Assembly: GCA_023248735.1 (NCBI GenBank)
Contig: JAHFDY010000006.1
Span: forward strand, 1 to 48,763
Reading direction: 5' to 3'
Length of the DNA stretch: 48,763 nt
Origin: Myxococcales bacterium
Lineage (GTDB): Bacteria; Myxococcota_A; Polyangia; Polyangiales; Polyangiaceae
The notes below the pieces were generated by a model, which had not been told where the DNA came from, searched no databases, and was given only the letters and a program-made list of their open reading frames with translations. The position numbers were made by a program, and so were the translations under genes. Of the stretch, positions 1 to 7,759 are shown piece by piece. The stretch's first letter is position 1, and each line of letters starts with the position of its first letter.

Positions 1-19
1 CGGTGTTACATTCTCATTT

Positions 20-38
20 CTGTGACGGATCCTCACAG
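20..38. promoter_or_regulatory. Inverted repeat ahead of ECF sigma gene
   Basis: CTGTGA and TCACAG form perfect 6-base arms around a 7-base centre, ending 20 bases before the sigma factor ATG at 59. The position suits an operator, and the arms resemble a CRP/FNR-type half-site pair, although the spacing is 7 rather than the usual 6. It could also be a hairpin belonging to the gene left of the window. Binding is inferred from symmetry only. Confidence 0.3.
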
Positions 39-58
39 ACGAAGACAAGTCCAAACGA

Positions 59-574
59 ATGCACGCAGGCGCCGAACAGTCAGTTCTTTCGTCGGACTTT
101 CGCCGCCTATTTGACGAGGAATTTGGCTACGTCTGCCGTGTACTAAGGCGCCTTGGGGTACGAGAGGCCGACCTGAAGGACGTGGCGCAAGAACTCTTTG
201 TGACGCTTCACAAGCAGCTGCCAGACTACGATCGAAGCCGACCTATCAAGCCGTGGATTTTCTCCTTTGTCGTGCGATTCGCAGCAAACTATCGACGGCT
301 CGCTCGCCACCAAAGCGTCGCCTTCGAACGCGAATTCGCCTCGCCTGAGCGTGACACGGCCTTTGAGGCGCGCGATCTGATTCTAAGGGCCCTTAGTCAA
401 CTCGATTTCGACCGACGGGTGGTCGTTGTGATGCACGACCTCGAAGGTTGGGGTGCTCCCGAAATTGCGGAGCAGCTGAAGCTGCCTGTTAACACCGTCT
501 ATTCTCGCATTCGACTCGCCCGCGACGATTTTCGCAGGGCGGTCGCGACTCTTCAGTCGAAAGGAAGCGCCTGA
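59..574 (+). CDS. ECF-type RNA polymerase sigma factor
   Basis: A 171-residue protein with the two-domain layout of ECF (group 4) sigma factors, which direct RNA polymerase to a small regulon. Region 2 lies at about residues 20-95, including the acidic helix VREADLKDVAQELFVTLHK and the aromatic stretch KPWIFSFVVRFAANYRR. Region 4 lies at about 110-165, with the helix-turn-helix GAPEIAEQLKLPVNTVYSRI. Length is normal for the family. Its stop TGA shares one base with the ATG of the next gene (TGATG), so the two are probably translated together. The partner is a one-TM protein, the usual arrangement for a sigma factor held at the membrane. The family is clear; the regulon is unknown. Confidence 0.9.
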   Translation: MHAGAEQSVLSSDFRRLFDEEFGYVCRVLRRLGVREADLKDVAQELFVTLHKQLPDYDRSRPIKPWIFSFVVRFAANYRRLARHQSVAFEREFASPERDTAFEARDLILRALSQLDFDRRVVVVMHDLEGWGAPEIAEQLKLPVNTVYSRIRLARDDFRRAVATLQSKGSA

Positions 575-1314
575 TGAGCGTCGAGTTCGTTGAACCATTG
601 CCGAGTGAGATTGAGGCCTTGATCGCAGCTGAGAAGAATGAGCATCCTGAGGACGCGGCCCTCAAAGCAGCCGTGCTTTCGGGAGTGGAACTCGCGGTCG
701 CTTTGGGTGGTCCATCCGCGACGCCGTCACCGGGCACGGCGGCCCCAAACATTGGTACAGCGAGCGCGCGGAAGCTCGTGGGCGTTGGGCTTGCGATGTT
801 CGCTCTTGGAGGGGTAGCGGGCGCGATAATCGTTTCTGAGATCAATCGGTCAGCCCCCGCGGTACCCATCATGAGCGCGCCACTTGTTCCGACAGCCACG
901 TCTTCAATGGTTGCAGCTTCGAGCCAATTTGCTCCCGCCAGCCAAACAGCAGTCGGTACGGCCGAACGATCGCCCGCCGCCGTTCGGAGCGCATCTTCGC
1001 TTCCCGCACCAAGTGCGCCGCAAGCCGTTGGCGATTCGCGTGGCGATCTCTCCAAGGAGCGAGAAGTTCTCGACGCGGCGCGCGCTGCGCTCGGACGTGG
1101 TCGTCCTGCCGACGCCATTGCAACCGCGGAGCAGCACGCGACGCGCTGGCCGCGTGGCTATCTCGGAGAAGAGCGCGAGGTGATTCTCATTCAAGCGCTC
1201 GCTGCGAGTGGAAAGCGCGATGAAGCGAAGCGTCGCGCCGAGCGATTTCACACGGCCTTTCCGAAGAGCATGCTGGGGGCAGCGGTCGACGTTGCTGTTG
1301 GTCTCGATCACTAA
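574..1314 (+). CDS. One-TM protein with TPR-like C-terminus, putative anti-sigma factor
   Basis: A 246-residue protein translationally coupled to the upstream ECF sigma factor. The N-terminal ~65 residues are cytoplasmic-looking and acidic (LPSEIEALIAAEKNEHPED). One hydrophobic segment, about residues 68-90 (KLVGVGLAMFALGGVAGAII), is followed by an Ala/Ser/Pro-rich linker. The C-terminus, about 155-240, consists of helical TPR-like repeats (REVLDAARAALGRGRPADAI, then GKRDEAKRRAERFHTAFPKS). No HxxxCxxC zinc-binding motif is present, so it is not a classical ZAS anti-sigma. I recall similar sigma-linked proteins as common in myxobacteria. Holding the sigma factor is inferred from position and topology. 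The extracytoplasmic repeats could sense a partner protein. Confidence 0.75.
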   Translation: MSVEFVEPLPSEIEALIAAEKNEHPEDAALKAAVLSGVELAVALGGPSATPSPGTAAPNIGTASARKLVGVGLAMFALGGVAGAIIVSEINRSAPAVPIMSAPLVPTATSSMVAASSQFAPASQTAVGTAERSPAAVRSASSLPAPSAPQAVGDSRGDLSKEREVLDAARAALGRGRPADAIATAEQHATRWPRGYLGEEREVILIQALAASGKRDEAKRRAERFHTAFPKSMLGAAVDVAVGLDH

Positions 1315-1371
1315 TCGAAGCGACTGAACTTTCGCATGACGGATTTCGCAGCGACGCAACAAGTGTAGGGC

Positions 1372-1857
1372 ATGCGAACGAAATCCTTATCAGTCAACTT
1401 TGTGAACAGTTCCATTGCTTTCCTGCTTCTTCACGTGATTGGTTGCTCAAGTGCGCCAACGGGGCCAGTCGCAAGCGCGCCGCTCTCTGGAAAAATCGGT
1501 GGTCAGGCCTTCGCGGGCAAAATCGCCCTTGCGACGTCTTCAGACACGCCTTCGGGGAAGTGGATTCACCTCAGAATCTACGAGAGCGACGTCAAGTGCG
1601 GCGTGTTTGGCACGCCGGAAGGCCGCGCGGTCTTGATGAGTCCGGCCGAATGGAAGGACGGGCTCTCCTATGACCTCGGAGCTGGCGGCGAAGCCACTCT
1701 CTTCGCCCCTCCGAGCAGCAACACCATCGCAACGATCGGCCGTGTTGAGGTCATCTCGATCGGCTCGTCTTTTCTACCTGGCAAAGTCCGCGTTCGAGCG
1801 ATCTACGATGGCAACAACACCGTTGAGGGTGAGGTGCCCGTTTATTCGTGCATGTAG
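1372..1857 (+). CDS. Small hypothetical lipoprotein
   Basis: A 161-residue protein with a lipoprotein signal peptide: basic start MRTK, hydrophobic core SSIAFLLLHVIG, and probable lipidated Cys25 in the lipobox VIGC. The mature part starts with a short Ser/Pro/Thr/Ala linker and is predicted to be mostly beta strand with many Gly and Ser. It contains two further cysteines (in VKCGVFG and at the C-terminal VYSCM) that could form a disulfide. No family was recognised. It lies between the first sigma locus and the RCC1 genes on the same strand and may belong to the surface lipoprotein set that follows. AGGG lies just upstream of the start. Confidence 0.7.
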   Translation: MRTKSLSVNFVNSSIAFLLLHVIGCSSAPTGPVASAPLSGKIGGQAFAGKIALATSSDTPSGKWIHLRIYESDVKCGVFGTPEGRAVLMSPAEWKDGLSYDLGAGGEATLFAPPSSNTIATIGRVEVISIGSSFLPGKVRVRAIYDGNNTVEGEVPVYSCM

Positions 1858-1907
1858 CTATCGCGTACGGATGAGCTCCATTGCACGAGTTGCCTGCGAG
1901 AGTTGCG

Positions 1908-1929
1908 CGCGCTAGCGAGTCGCTGCGCG
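1908..1929. other. GC-rich inverted repeat between lipoprotein and RCC1 gene
   Basis: CGCGC-T-AGCGA and TCGCT-GCGCG flank a single central G, giving 10 paired positions with one extra base. As RNA it would fold into an 8-bp stem with a 5-base loop. It lies in the 108-base gap before the first RCC1 gene. The following sequence is only loosely T-rich (TCTATTTGTGTTATTTG), so it could be a weak terminator for the gene ending at 1857 or an operator for the RCC1 genes. I cannot tell which. Confidence 0.35.
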
Positions 1930-1965
1930 GTCTATTTGTGTTATTTGTAACCGCAAGAGTTCTTA

Positions 1966-3606
1966 ATGAATCGTTCCTTGTTTCACGCCACGCTTCTCTC
2001 AGTTGCCCTCTGCAGCTGCACGCTCAACCTTGAACTTGGTGATCGGCCTGAGGGCGACGCAGGCATCGCGCACGTCAATGACGGGGGGCCAAATCCAACG
2101 CCGGTGTCTCCGTTCTCAGTAAAGAAGCTGTCCGCGCACGGCAACCACACGTGCGCGCTTTTCGAGAATGGCAGGGTGAAGTGTTGGGGCGACAACCAAT
2201 ACGGTCAGCTCGGTATCGGCAAGAGCTGGGCGGTCATGGCGGCGGCTTCGTCACCATCACGAGCGAACACGGGCCCTTGGGACATTGATTATCACCAAGA
2301 GCCCATCGACCCATATGACTGGCTCCAAGCAATTTGCGGCGGGCATGTGCCTTGCGACCCGCCTGGTGGCTCCCCCACCAGTCACCGTCCCGAGGCGTGC
2401 AACTCTTACCTACCTGACGTCAACTACCCCGGTGAACATGCCTGCATTATGGGCGACGAGCCAAACGAAACGGGCGTTGGTCTTCCGTACGTCGAGTTCG
2501 GCGCAGGGCGCTTTGCAACGTCTATCGCGGCAGGTTACGGCCAGACCTGCGCGATCCTTGATAACGGTAAGGTCAAGTGTTGGGGCTACGGTCCGTCGCT
2601 TGGACTCGGCGACTACCGAAGCCGTGGCGATGGCCCGAACGAGATGGGCGACGCGCTGCCATTTGTGGACCTCGGCACGAATCGAACTGCCATTGGCCTC
2701 GCCGCGAACAGTCAGGCAACGTGCGCGATTCTCGACGACGGAAAAGTGAAGTGCTGGGGCTCCAATTACTTCGGGGCACTCGGGATCCCTGATGCGAATG
2801 CGACATATTACCCCCAGGGATGGTCATGGAGATATTGGGGGTTCGAAGGCGCCGACATTCGAGGTGCGCGACCGAGCGAAATGGGCGACGCACTCGCGGC
2901 GGTGGACCTCGGCATAGCCCGTAGAGCGACGGCACTCGCACTTGGCGACGGCGCGTGTGCGGTCCTCGACGACGGCAACGTGAAGTGTTGGGGCAGAAAC
3001 GCGTCTGCCGATCACCCTTACGTGGGAACGGCAGAAATGAAACTTGGCGATGCACTTGTGAACCTTCGGTTGGTCGCGCGGTCGGTCGTAGCCGGTGCGG
3101 ATGGTCACAGCTGCGCGCTGCTCGAGAACGCTCGCGTCGCATGTTGGGGACCCAACACTTGGGGTGGCCTAGGCACTGGCGACAAAGACGAGAGGCGCTT
3201 CCGGGACACTCTTTCGTATGTGAATCTTGGCTCGGGTCGAACCGCGCGCGCCATCGCCGCGGGCGGACATCACACCTGCGCCGTGCTCGACAACGGGCGT
3301 ATCAAGTGCTGGGGCGACAACCGCAGTGGACAGCTGGGCGTGGCCGACGCAGACACGCGAGGCTTTGGTCCCGGACAAATGGGTGACGCGCTTCCCTACG
3401 TCGAACTTGGTTCTAACCGCACGGTACGCGCAATCGCGGCGGGCTTTGAGCACACGTGCGCGGTCCTCGACAACGGCCGAGTGAAGTGCTGGGGCGACAA
3501 CAAGTTTGGACAGCTTGGCCTTGGCTACACGAAGAGTCGTGGTGATAGCCCCGATGAGATGGGCGACGCGCTTGACTACGTCGACCTCGGGACAGGCCAG
3601 CCATGA
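1966..3606 (+). CDS. RCC1-repeat seven-bladed propeller lipoprotein (copy A)
   Basis: A 546-residue lipoprotein (signal MNRSLFHATLLSVALCSC, probable lipidated Cys18) made of RCC1-type repeats. Seven blade motifs of the type DNGRVKCWGDN can be counted, matching a complete seven-bladed beta-propeller. Most blades carry HTCAVLDNGxVKCWG, a C-x9-C pair suited to a hairpin disulfide, followed by a linker such as EMGDALPYVDLG. Blade 1 is followed by an insertion of about 80 residues that is rich in Pro, Gly, Tyr and Asp and has four extra cysteines (ICGGHVPC, EAC, HAC). Bacterial RCC1 proteins usually act as protein-binding or carbohydrate-binding scaffolds at the cell surface; no enzymatic role is evident. 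The stop overlaps the ATG of copy B by 4 bases (ATGA), so they are co-translated. Confidence 0.88.
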   Translation: MNRSLFHATLLSVALCSCTLNLELGDRPEGDAGIAHVNDGGPNPTPVSPFSVKKLSAHGNHTCALFENGRVKCWGDNQYGQLGIGKSWAVMAAASSPSRANTGPWDIDYHQEPIDPYDWLQAICGGHVPCDPPGGSPTSHRPEACNSYLPDVNYPGEHACIMGDEPNETGVGLPYVEFGAGRFATSIAAGYGQTCAILDNGKVKCWGYGPSLGLGDYRSRGDGPNEMGDALPFVDLGTNRTAIGLAANSQATCAILDDGKVKCWGSNYFGALGIPDANATYYPQGWSWRYWGFEGADIRGARPSEMGDALAAVDLGIARRATALALGDGACAVLDDGNVKCWGRNASADHPYVGTAEMKLGDALVNLRLVARSVVAGADGHSCALLENARVACWGPNTWGGLGTGDKDERRFRDTLSYVNLGSGRTARAIAAGGHHTCAVLDNGRIKCWGDNRSGQLGVADADTRGFGPGQMGDALPYVELGSNRTVRAIAAGFEHTCAVLDNGRVKCWGDNKFGQLGLGYTKSRGDSPDEMGDALDYVDLGTGQP

Positions 3607-4283
3607 ACATTGTCAAGTTAATGAACCAATGGTCCTGGTCGACCGTGCTAGGGGCACTCGTCTTTTGCGGTTGCGCCCTGAACCTTGATCTCGGCGTACG
3701 ACCCGAACCGGAGCCGCCTCGCGAAGCCGGCCACCGCGAGACCGCGAGCCCACTTCCACGAACAGGTGCCATCGGGCAAGCCGCGGTGACGGCGTTGTCG
3801 GTGAGTTCCGGACACACGTGTGCCTTGTTCGCGACCGGGAGGATGAAGTGCTGGGGCGACAATACCCATGGCCAATTGGGCGTCGGCTCCAAGAGTATTG
3901 GTAAGCGCGGATCCAAATATCCGTTCGTCGGCGACGAGCCAGGCGAGATGGGCAACGCACTTCCTTTCGTTGACCTCGGCACAGGTCGCAAGGCGACGTT
4001 CATCATCGCTGCCGAAGGCCGCACATGCGCGATTCTCGACAATGCGCGCGTGAAATGCTGGGGCGCAAACGATTACGGACAGCTCGGGCTTGGCGACACG
4101 TCAGACCGAGGCAGCGCACCAGCCGAAATGGGCGATGCGCTTCCTTACCTCGACCTCGGCGCAGGTCGTACTGTGACTGCGCTTTCAGCGTGGGGCTACG
4201 CCACGTGTGCGGTTCTCGACAACGGGGGAGTGAAGTGTTGGGGGGGGAATCTTTGCCGGCGTGTGGCGTCCGCTTGGGCTTAA
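3603..4283 (+). CDS. RCC1-repeat lipoprotein copy B, N-terminal part (frameshifted)
   Basis: Start of a second RCC1 lipoprotein, overlapping the stop of copy A by 4 bases. The N-terminus (signal with probable lipidated Cys24, then ALNLDLGVRPE) is clearly paralogous to copy A (TLNLELGDRPE), so the pair arose by tandem duplication. Three blade motifs are read in this frame (GRMKCWGDNTHGQLG, ARVKCWGANDYGQLG, GGVKCWGGN). The frame then leaves the RCC1 pattern right after a run of eight G at 4240-4247 and stops after about a dozen unrelated residues. Removing one G joins it smoothly to the reading frame at 4261-4968, giving a 454-residue seven-bladed protein. The interruption may be a real mutation, phase variation or a sequencing error. 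Confidence 0.7.
   Translation: MNIVKLMNQWSWSTVLGALVFCGCALNLDLGVRPEPEPPREAGHRETASPLPRTGAIGQAAVTALSVSSGHTCALFATGRMKCWGDNTHGQLGVGSKSIGKRGSKYPFVGDEPGEMGNALPFVDLGTGRKATFIIAAEGRTCAILDNARVKCWGANDYGQLGLGDTSDRGSAPAEMGDALPYLDLGAGRTVTALSAWGYATCAVLDNGGVKCWGGNLCRRVASAWA
4240..4247 (+). other. Run of eight G at the frameshift point of RCC1 copy B
   Basis: A mononucleotide G tract inside the third KCWG blade motif. The three other CDS-level features around it (both flanking frames and the repeat register) agree that the frame changes exactly here. A 7-G version restores a continuous RCC1 protein. Such tracts are typical places for slippage, either biological or during sequencing. Confidence 0.75.
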
Positions 4284-4968
4284 GAACGGCGATTGGTGCT
4301 GGGGTGATGCCCCCAACGAAATGGGTGACAAATTACCCTACGCCGATCTGGGTCCCGGCAACACGGCAGCGGCGGTCGAGGTCTCGAGCAATCGCGTGCT
4401 GCTCACCAACGGGCTGCTGAAGTGCTGGCTCGAGAACGCATACTCGTATGAAACTACAACAGCATTGGTCAACGTAGATTCCGCGCACCGCGCCATTGCG
4501 CTCTCAGGCACTTGTGCGCTGCTCGATAATCAACAGGTCACGTGCTTGGGCTACGACCCCGCGGGTCCGACGGGCAGCGGGCTCGAAGACATACAAGTGG
4601 TTGGCAAACCCAAACCTGTCGACCTGGGCGTGGGCGAGACTGCGCGCACGCTCTCGAGCGGTGGGGCCAGATGCATCATCCTCGGCAACGGCAAGTTGAA
4701 GTGCTGGGATGGACTCGACGACACACAGGACGGAGCTGTCGGCGCGGTACCGCCCTACGTCGACCTCGGAACCGACCGAACGGTGTTAGCCGTTGCATCC
4801 AGAGGCCACACCTGCGCCGTACTCGACAACGGACGCGTGAAGTGCTGGGGCGCCAACGACAGTGGTCAACTCGGCCTCGGCTACACAAAAAACCGCGGCG
4901 ATGTGCTTACCGAAATGGGCGACCGACTCCCGTACGTTGACTTGGGAGGCGAAGAGCCACCTCGATAG
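4261..4968 (+). CDS. RCC1-repeat lipoprotein copy B, C-terminal part (frameshifted)
   Basis: Continuation of copy B in the +1 frame; the frame is already open from the G run at 4240. The first residues read GLKNGDWCWGDAPNEMGDKL, which matches the usual linker (TKNRGDxPxEMGDxLPYVDLG) and confirms the join. Four blade-type motifs follow (NGLLKCWLEN, QQVTCLGYD, NGKLKCWDG, NGRVKCWGANDSGQLG), bringing the full protein to seven blades. Several blades here are more divergent than in copy A, with KCWG degraded to KCWL, TCLG or KCWD, which suggests relaxed selection or specialisation. It has no signal peptide or ribosome binding site of its own, so it is unlikely to be an independent gene. The GTG at 4261 is only a nominal start. 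Confidence 0.65.
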   Translation: MWRPLGLKNGDWCWGDAPNEMGDKLPYADLGPGNTAAAVEVSSNRVLLTNGLLKCWLENAYSYETTTALVNVDSAHRAIALSGTCALLDNQQVTCLGYDPAGPTGSGLEDIQVVGKPKPVDLGVGETARTLSSGGARCIILGNGKLKCWDGLDDTQDGAVGAVPPYVDLGTDRTVLAVASRGHTCAVLDNGRVKCWGANDSGQLGLGYTKNRGDVLTEMGDRLPYVDLGGEEPPR

Positions 4969-5065
4969 CGACCACCTTGAGTCAAGCTCCGTGCAAATTT
5001 CCACAAGGGTTGTGCATGGCTTCGCGTTGCGCGCGATCACTGGGGGAGCCCATATTGCGACAGCC

Positions 5066-6436
5066 ATGATGGGATTCGATGCGCCGCACGCACGCGAACA
5101 GGATTACCGAAGCCAAACTCCCCGTCGCTTCTTCGTGTGGCTTGGGATCATTGCGAGCGCGCTCTCGTGCGGCGCCAAGAGTGGAGTCAGCGGCGAATTC
5201 GCGTTCGACCCACAGCACGCCGATGGGTCCATCGCACAAGACGGTGGAAGCGGCGCTGACGCACCCGATGCGGGTGAGGTGATTGCTCCATGGACGCGCC
5301 AATTTGGCACAAGCGACGCGGACTCCGCATCGGCGATTGTCGTCGACCACAAGGGAAATTTCATTGTCGTTGGGTCAACGACCGGAACGTTCGCAGGCCA
5401 AACCGCAGCTGGAAGCTATGACGCCTACATTTTGAAGGTCGACAAGCGAGGGACACCGCTTTGGATTCGCGAGTTCGGAACACCGCAAGAAGATCATGCG
5501 GAGGCGGTCAGTGTCGACGCGAACGATAACATCGTCGTCACGGGCTACACCCGTGGCGCGTTTGAGGGTCAGATTTCTGCGGGCAGCGACGACGCTTTCG
5601 TGGCCAAGTTCGACAGCACTGGGAATCGGCTTTGGATGCGCCAATTCGGAACCGAGGCCATGGAATTTTCAGCCGGCGTTGGCGTGGATGCAAACGACAA
5701 CATCATCGTCGCGGGCGCAACGTTGGGTAGTTCGGATGAAGGCGCATTTGTTCGAAAACTGGATCGCGATGGCAACCCTTTGTGGACGCGCACGCTCGGT
5801 GACACGGTGAGCGTCGGCACGTTGAGCGTCGCGAGCGACGGCACCATGGTTGTCGGCGGAAGTGTATCGGATGCCCTCCCTGGTTTCACGTGGCAAGGTT
5901 CAACGGATGGGTTCATTCGCAGATACGACAGCAGTGGTCTTGAACTTTGGACACGCCAATTTGGATCGTCGAAAATGGATCAGGTGATGTCGGTTGCAGC
6001 GGACGAGGCAGGAATCATCGTCGTCGGAAACACGCTTGGCTCATTCGTCAGTCCCACGAACCCGTCAGGTGGCACGTTCATCCTCAAGTTCGACCTCTCG
6101 GGAGCCAACTTGTGGGCTCGCCAAGACGCGACGACGTCTCGCTACGCACATTATTTCGCGGCGACGGATGGGAAAGGAAACGCTATCCTTGGAGGAGAGA
6201 TCTTCGATCGGAAAGTGGGCCGCGACGCCTTCGTCCGCAAAATCGACGCAGCTGGCCAAGATGTGTGGCTACGGCAATTCGGTACGAGCGAAGTCGACTA
6301 TGCAACAGCCGGATGCGTTGATCCAAGTGGCAACGTCTCCGTCGTCGGTGTGACGGCCGGCGCACTCCCAGGTCAAACACGCATCGGTGGCCCTGCCGAT
6401 GCGTTTATTCGCCAGTTCGACTCAGCGGGCAATTAA
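5066..6436 (+). CDS. SBBP-type seven-bladed beta-propeller lipoprotein
   Basis: A 456-residue protein built from SBBP beta-propeller repeats of about 50-57 residues. Each repeat starts with W(T/I/M/L)RQFGT, continues with VDxxGNxxVVG and ends with DAFxxKxDxxGxxL. Seven repeats can be counted, beginning at the WTRQFGTSDADSAS, WIREFGT, WMRQFGT, WTRTLGD, WTRQFGSS, WARQDAT and WLRQFGT motifs, so the propeller is complete. The ATG at 5066 was chosen because it gives a lipoprotein signal (RRFFVWLGIIASALSC, Cys35) and avoids overlap with RCC1 copy B; the open frame itself begins earlier. A low-complexity DAGEVIAP linker precedes the propeller. Proteins of this type are usually secreted or surface-bound and function is unknown. 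It closes the propeller lipoprotein island. Confidence 0.82.
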   Translation: MMGFDAPHAREQDYRSQTPRRFFVWLGIIASALSCGAKSGVSGEFAFDPQHADGSIAQDGGSGADAPDAGEVIAPWTRQFGTSDADSASAIVVDHKGNFIVVGSTTGTFAGQTAAGSYDAYILKVDKRGTPLWIREFGTPQEDHAEAVSVDANDNIVVTGYTRGAFEGQISAGSDDAFVAKFDSTGNRLWMRQFGTEAMEFSAGVGVDANDNIIVAGATLGSSDEGAFVRKLDRDGNPLWTRTLGDTVSVGTLSVASDGTMVVGGSVSDALPGFTWQGSTDGFIRRYDSSGLELWTRQFGSSKMDQVMSVAADEAGIIVVGNTLGSFVSPTNPSGGTFILKFDLSGANLWARQDATTSRYAHYFAATDGKGNAILGGEIFDRKVGRDAFVRKIDAAGQDVWLRQFGTSEVDYATAGCVDPSGNVSVVGVTAGALPGQTRIGGPADAFIRQFDSAGN

Positions 6437-6549
6437 GACGCGTCGCAACGCCAAGCAATCCCCTGGGGATCATAACCACGCGATTGCATACGCATGTCAT
6501 GCGCTCGAAGGCGGTTCAAGTCGCGCCCAATATGGTGCATGATGGCGGC

Positions 6550-7710
6550 ATGCGGCTGCATCACCGCATCTATTTGTCGCCGGGCTTCTTCGGCTTCGGC
6601 AAAATCGGTTCGTACGACTATTTTGCGCACGTTGAAAGGACGCTCGTCGCGCGTCTTGCCGCTGCGGGTGATGATGCGACGACTTACGTTCTCGACGTGC
6701 AACCGACGGCGTCGATTCGTCGTCGCGCGAGCCGCTTGGCGGAGCTGGTCTCCGAAACAGCGACGGACGAGGGTCCGATTCACTTGATTGGCCACTCGAC
6801 CGGCGGGCTCGATGCACGCATGGTCGCATCGCCTGAGGTGATCCTCCCGATACCGAGCGCGACGCTCCGTTGGGTGCCGCATCTTGCGAGCGTCACAACG
6901 ATAAACGCTCCTCACTATGGCACGCCGATGGCAAGCTTTTTTGCAACAGCGAACGGCCAGCGGTGGCTCTACCTACTTTCGGTGCTGACCTACGTCGGCC
7001 TGACCGTCGGTGCTCCGCCGCTTACATTTGTGAGCGCGATGATTCTCGCTTTGCGGCGCATCGAGGGGATGCTCGGTCTCGATGTAAAGATGATTGACGG
7101 TCTCGGTCGCTCGATCTTGCGGCTTCTCGGCGACGCGCAGAGTCAGGAGCTTCGCACCTTTCTCGAAGAGATCTTGACCGACCAAGGCGCAGTGATTCAG
7201 CTCATGCCCGAGGCGATGGATCTCTTTCACGCCGGAATCAGCGATCGCGCCGGTGTTGTGTATCAATGCACAGCCTCGATGGCGCCGGCTCCCTCTGCGC
7301 GCAAGTGGTTCAGTGGGTTGCCGAATCCTTGGGAGGCGCTTCAGACGACTATCTTCACCGCGCTCTACGGGCTCGCGTCGAGGTACGACGAACGCTACCC
7401 GTGCGCACCTCACGATGTCGACGACGATGCTGAAGCGTTGTTGATGCGCGCTTTCGGACGTGTTCCGGGTGCACGGTCAAACGACGGGATAGTTCCGATC
7501 CTTTCCCAAGTGTGGGGCAAACTCATTTGGGCTGGGCATGGCGATCACCTCGACGTGCTGGGTCACTTTCACCCGGAGAGTCGAGCGGGCGGCTCCCATG
7601 TGGACTGGTTGCGCAGCGGTTCAGGCTTCAACGAAACACGTTTCGACACCATGATCGGCGCAATTGCGGATGGTGTCGTCGCTTCGGCGGAACGTTGGCG
7701 AACCCCTTGA
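6550..7710 (+). CDS. Alpha/beta-hydrolase lipase or esterase
   Basis: A serine hydrolase with the lipase nucleophile elbow GHSTGG; Ser83 is the likely nucleophile, counted from the ATG at 6550. The N-terminal strand RIYLSPGFFGFGKIGSYDYF followed by a short helix is typical of bacterial triacylglycerol lipases, where the GFFGFG turn contributes to the oxyanion hole. A later NDGIVPILSQ motif fits the region of the acid residue, and GHGDHLDVLGHF fits the catalytic His. No signal peptide is seen, so it may be cytoplasmic or exported by another route. In-frame starts also exist at 6484 (TTG), 6499 and 6532. I chose 6550 because recognisable homology begins directly after it. It precedes the glycan operon by 49 bases and may be transcribed with it. 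Confidence 0.8.
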   Translation: MRLHHRIYLSPGFFGFGKIGSYDYFAHVERTLVARLAAAGDDATTYVLDVQPTASIRRRASRLAELVSETATDEGPIHLIGHSTGGLDARMVASPEVILPIPSATLRWVPHLASVTTINAPHYGTPMASFFATANGQRWLYLLSVLTYVGLTVGAPPLTFVSAMILALRRIEGMLGLDVKMIDGLGRSILRLLGDAQSQELRTFLEEILTDQGAVIQLMPEAMDLFHAGISDRAGVVYQCTASMAPAPSARKWFSGLPNPWEALQTTIFTALYGLASRYDERYPCAPHDVDDDAEALLMRAFGRVPGARSNDGIVPILSQVWGKLIWAGHGDHLDVLGHFHPESRAGGSHVDWLRSGSGFNETRFDTMIGAIADGVVASAERWRTP

Positions 7711-7759
7711 TGCAGCCCTCTTTTCACGATGATCGGTCACGCGCCACCAGGCATTCGTC

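Noticed and set aside
4261-4968. Independent second RCC1 gene starting at GTG 4261
   Set aside because: It has no signal peptide or ribosome binding site, and its frame is open back to the G run where copy B breaks. It is the downstream half of one gene.
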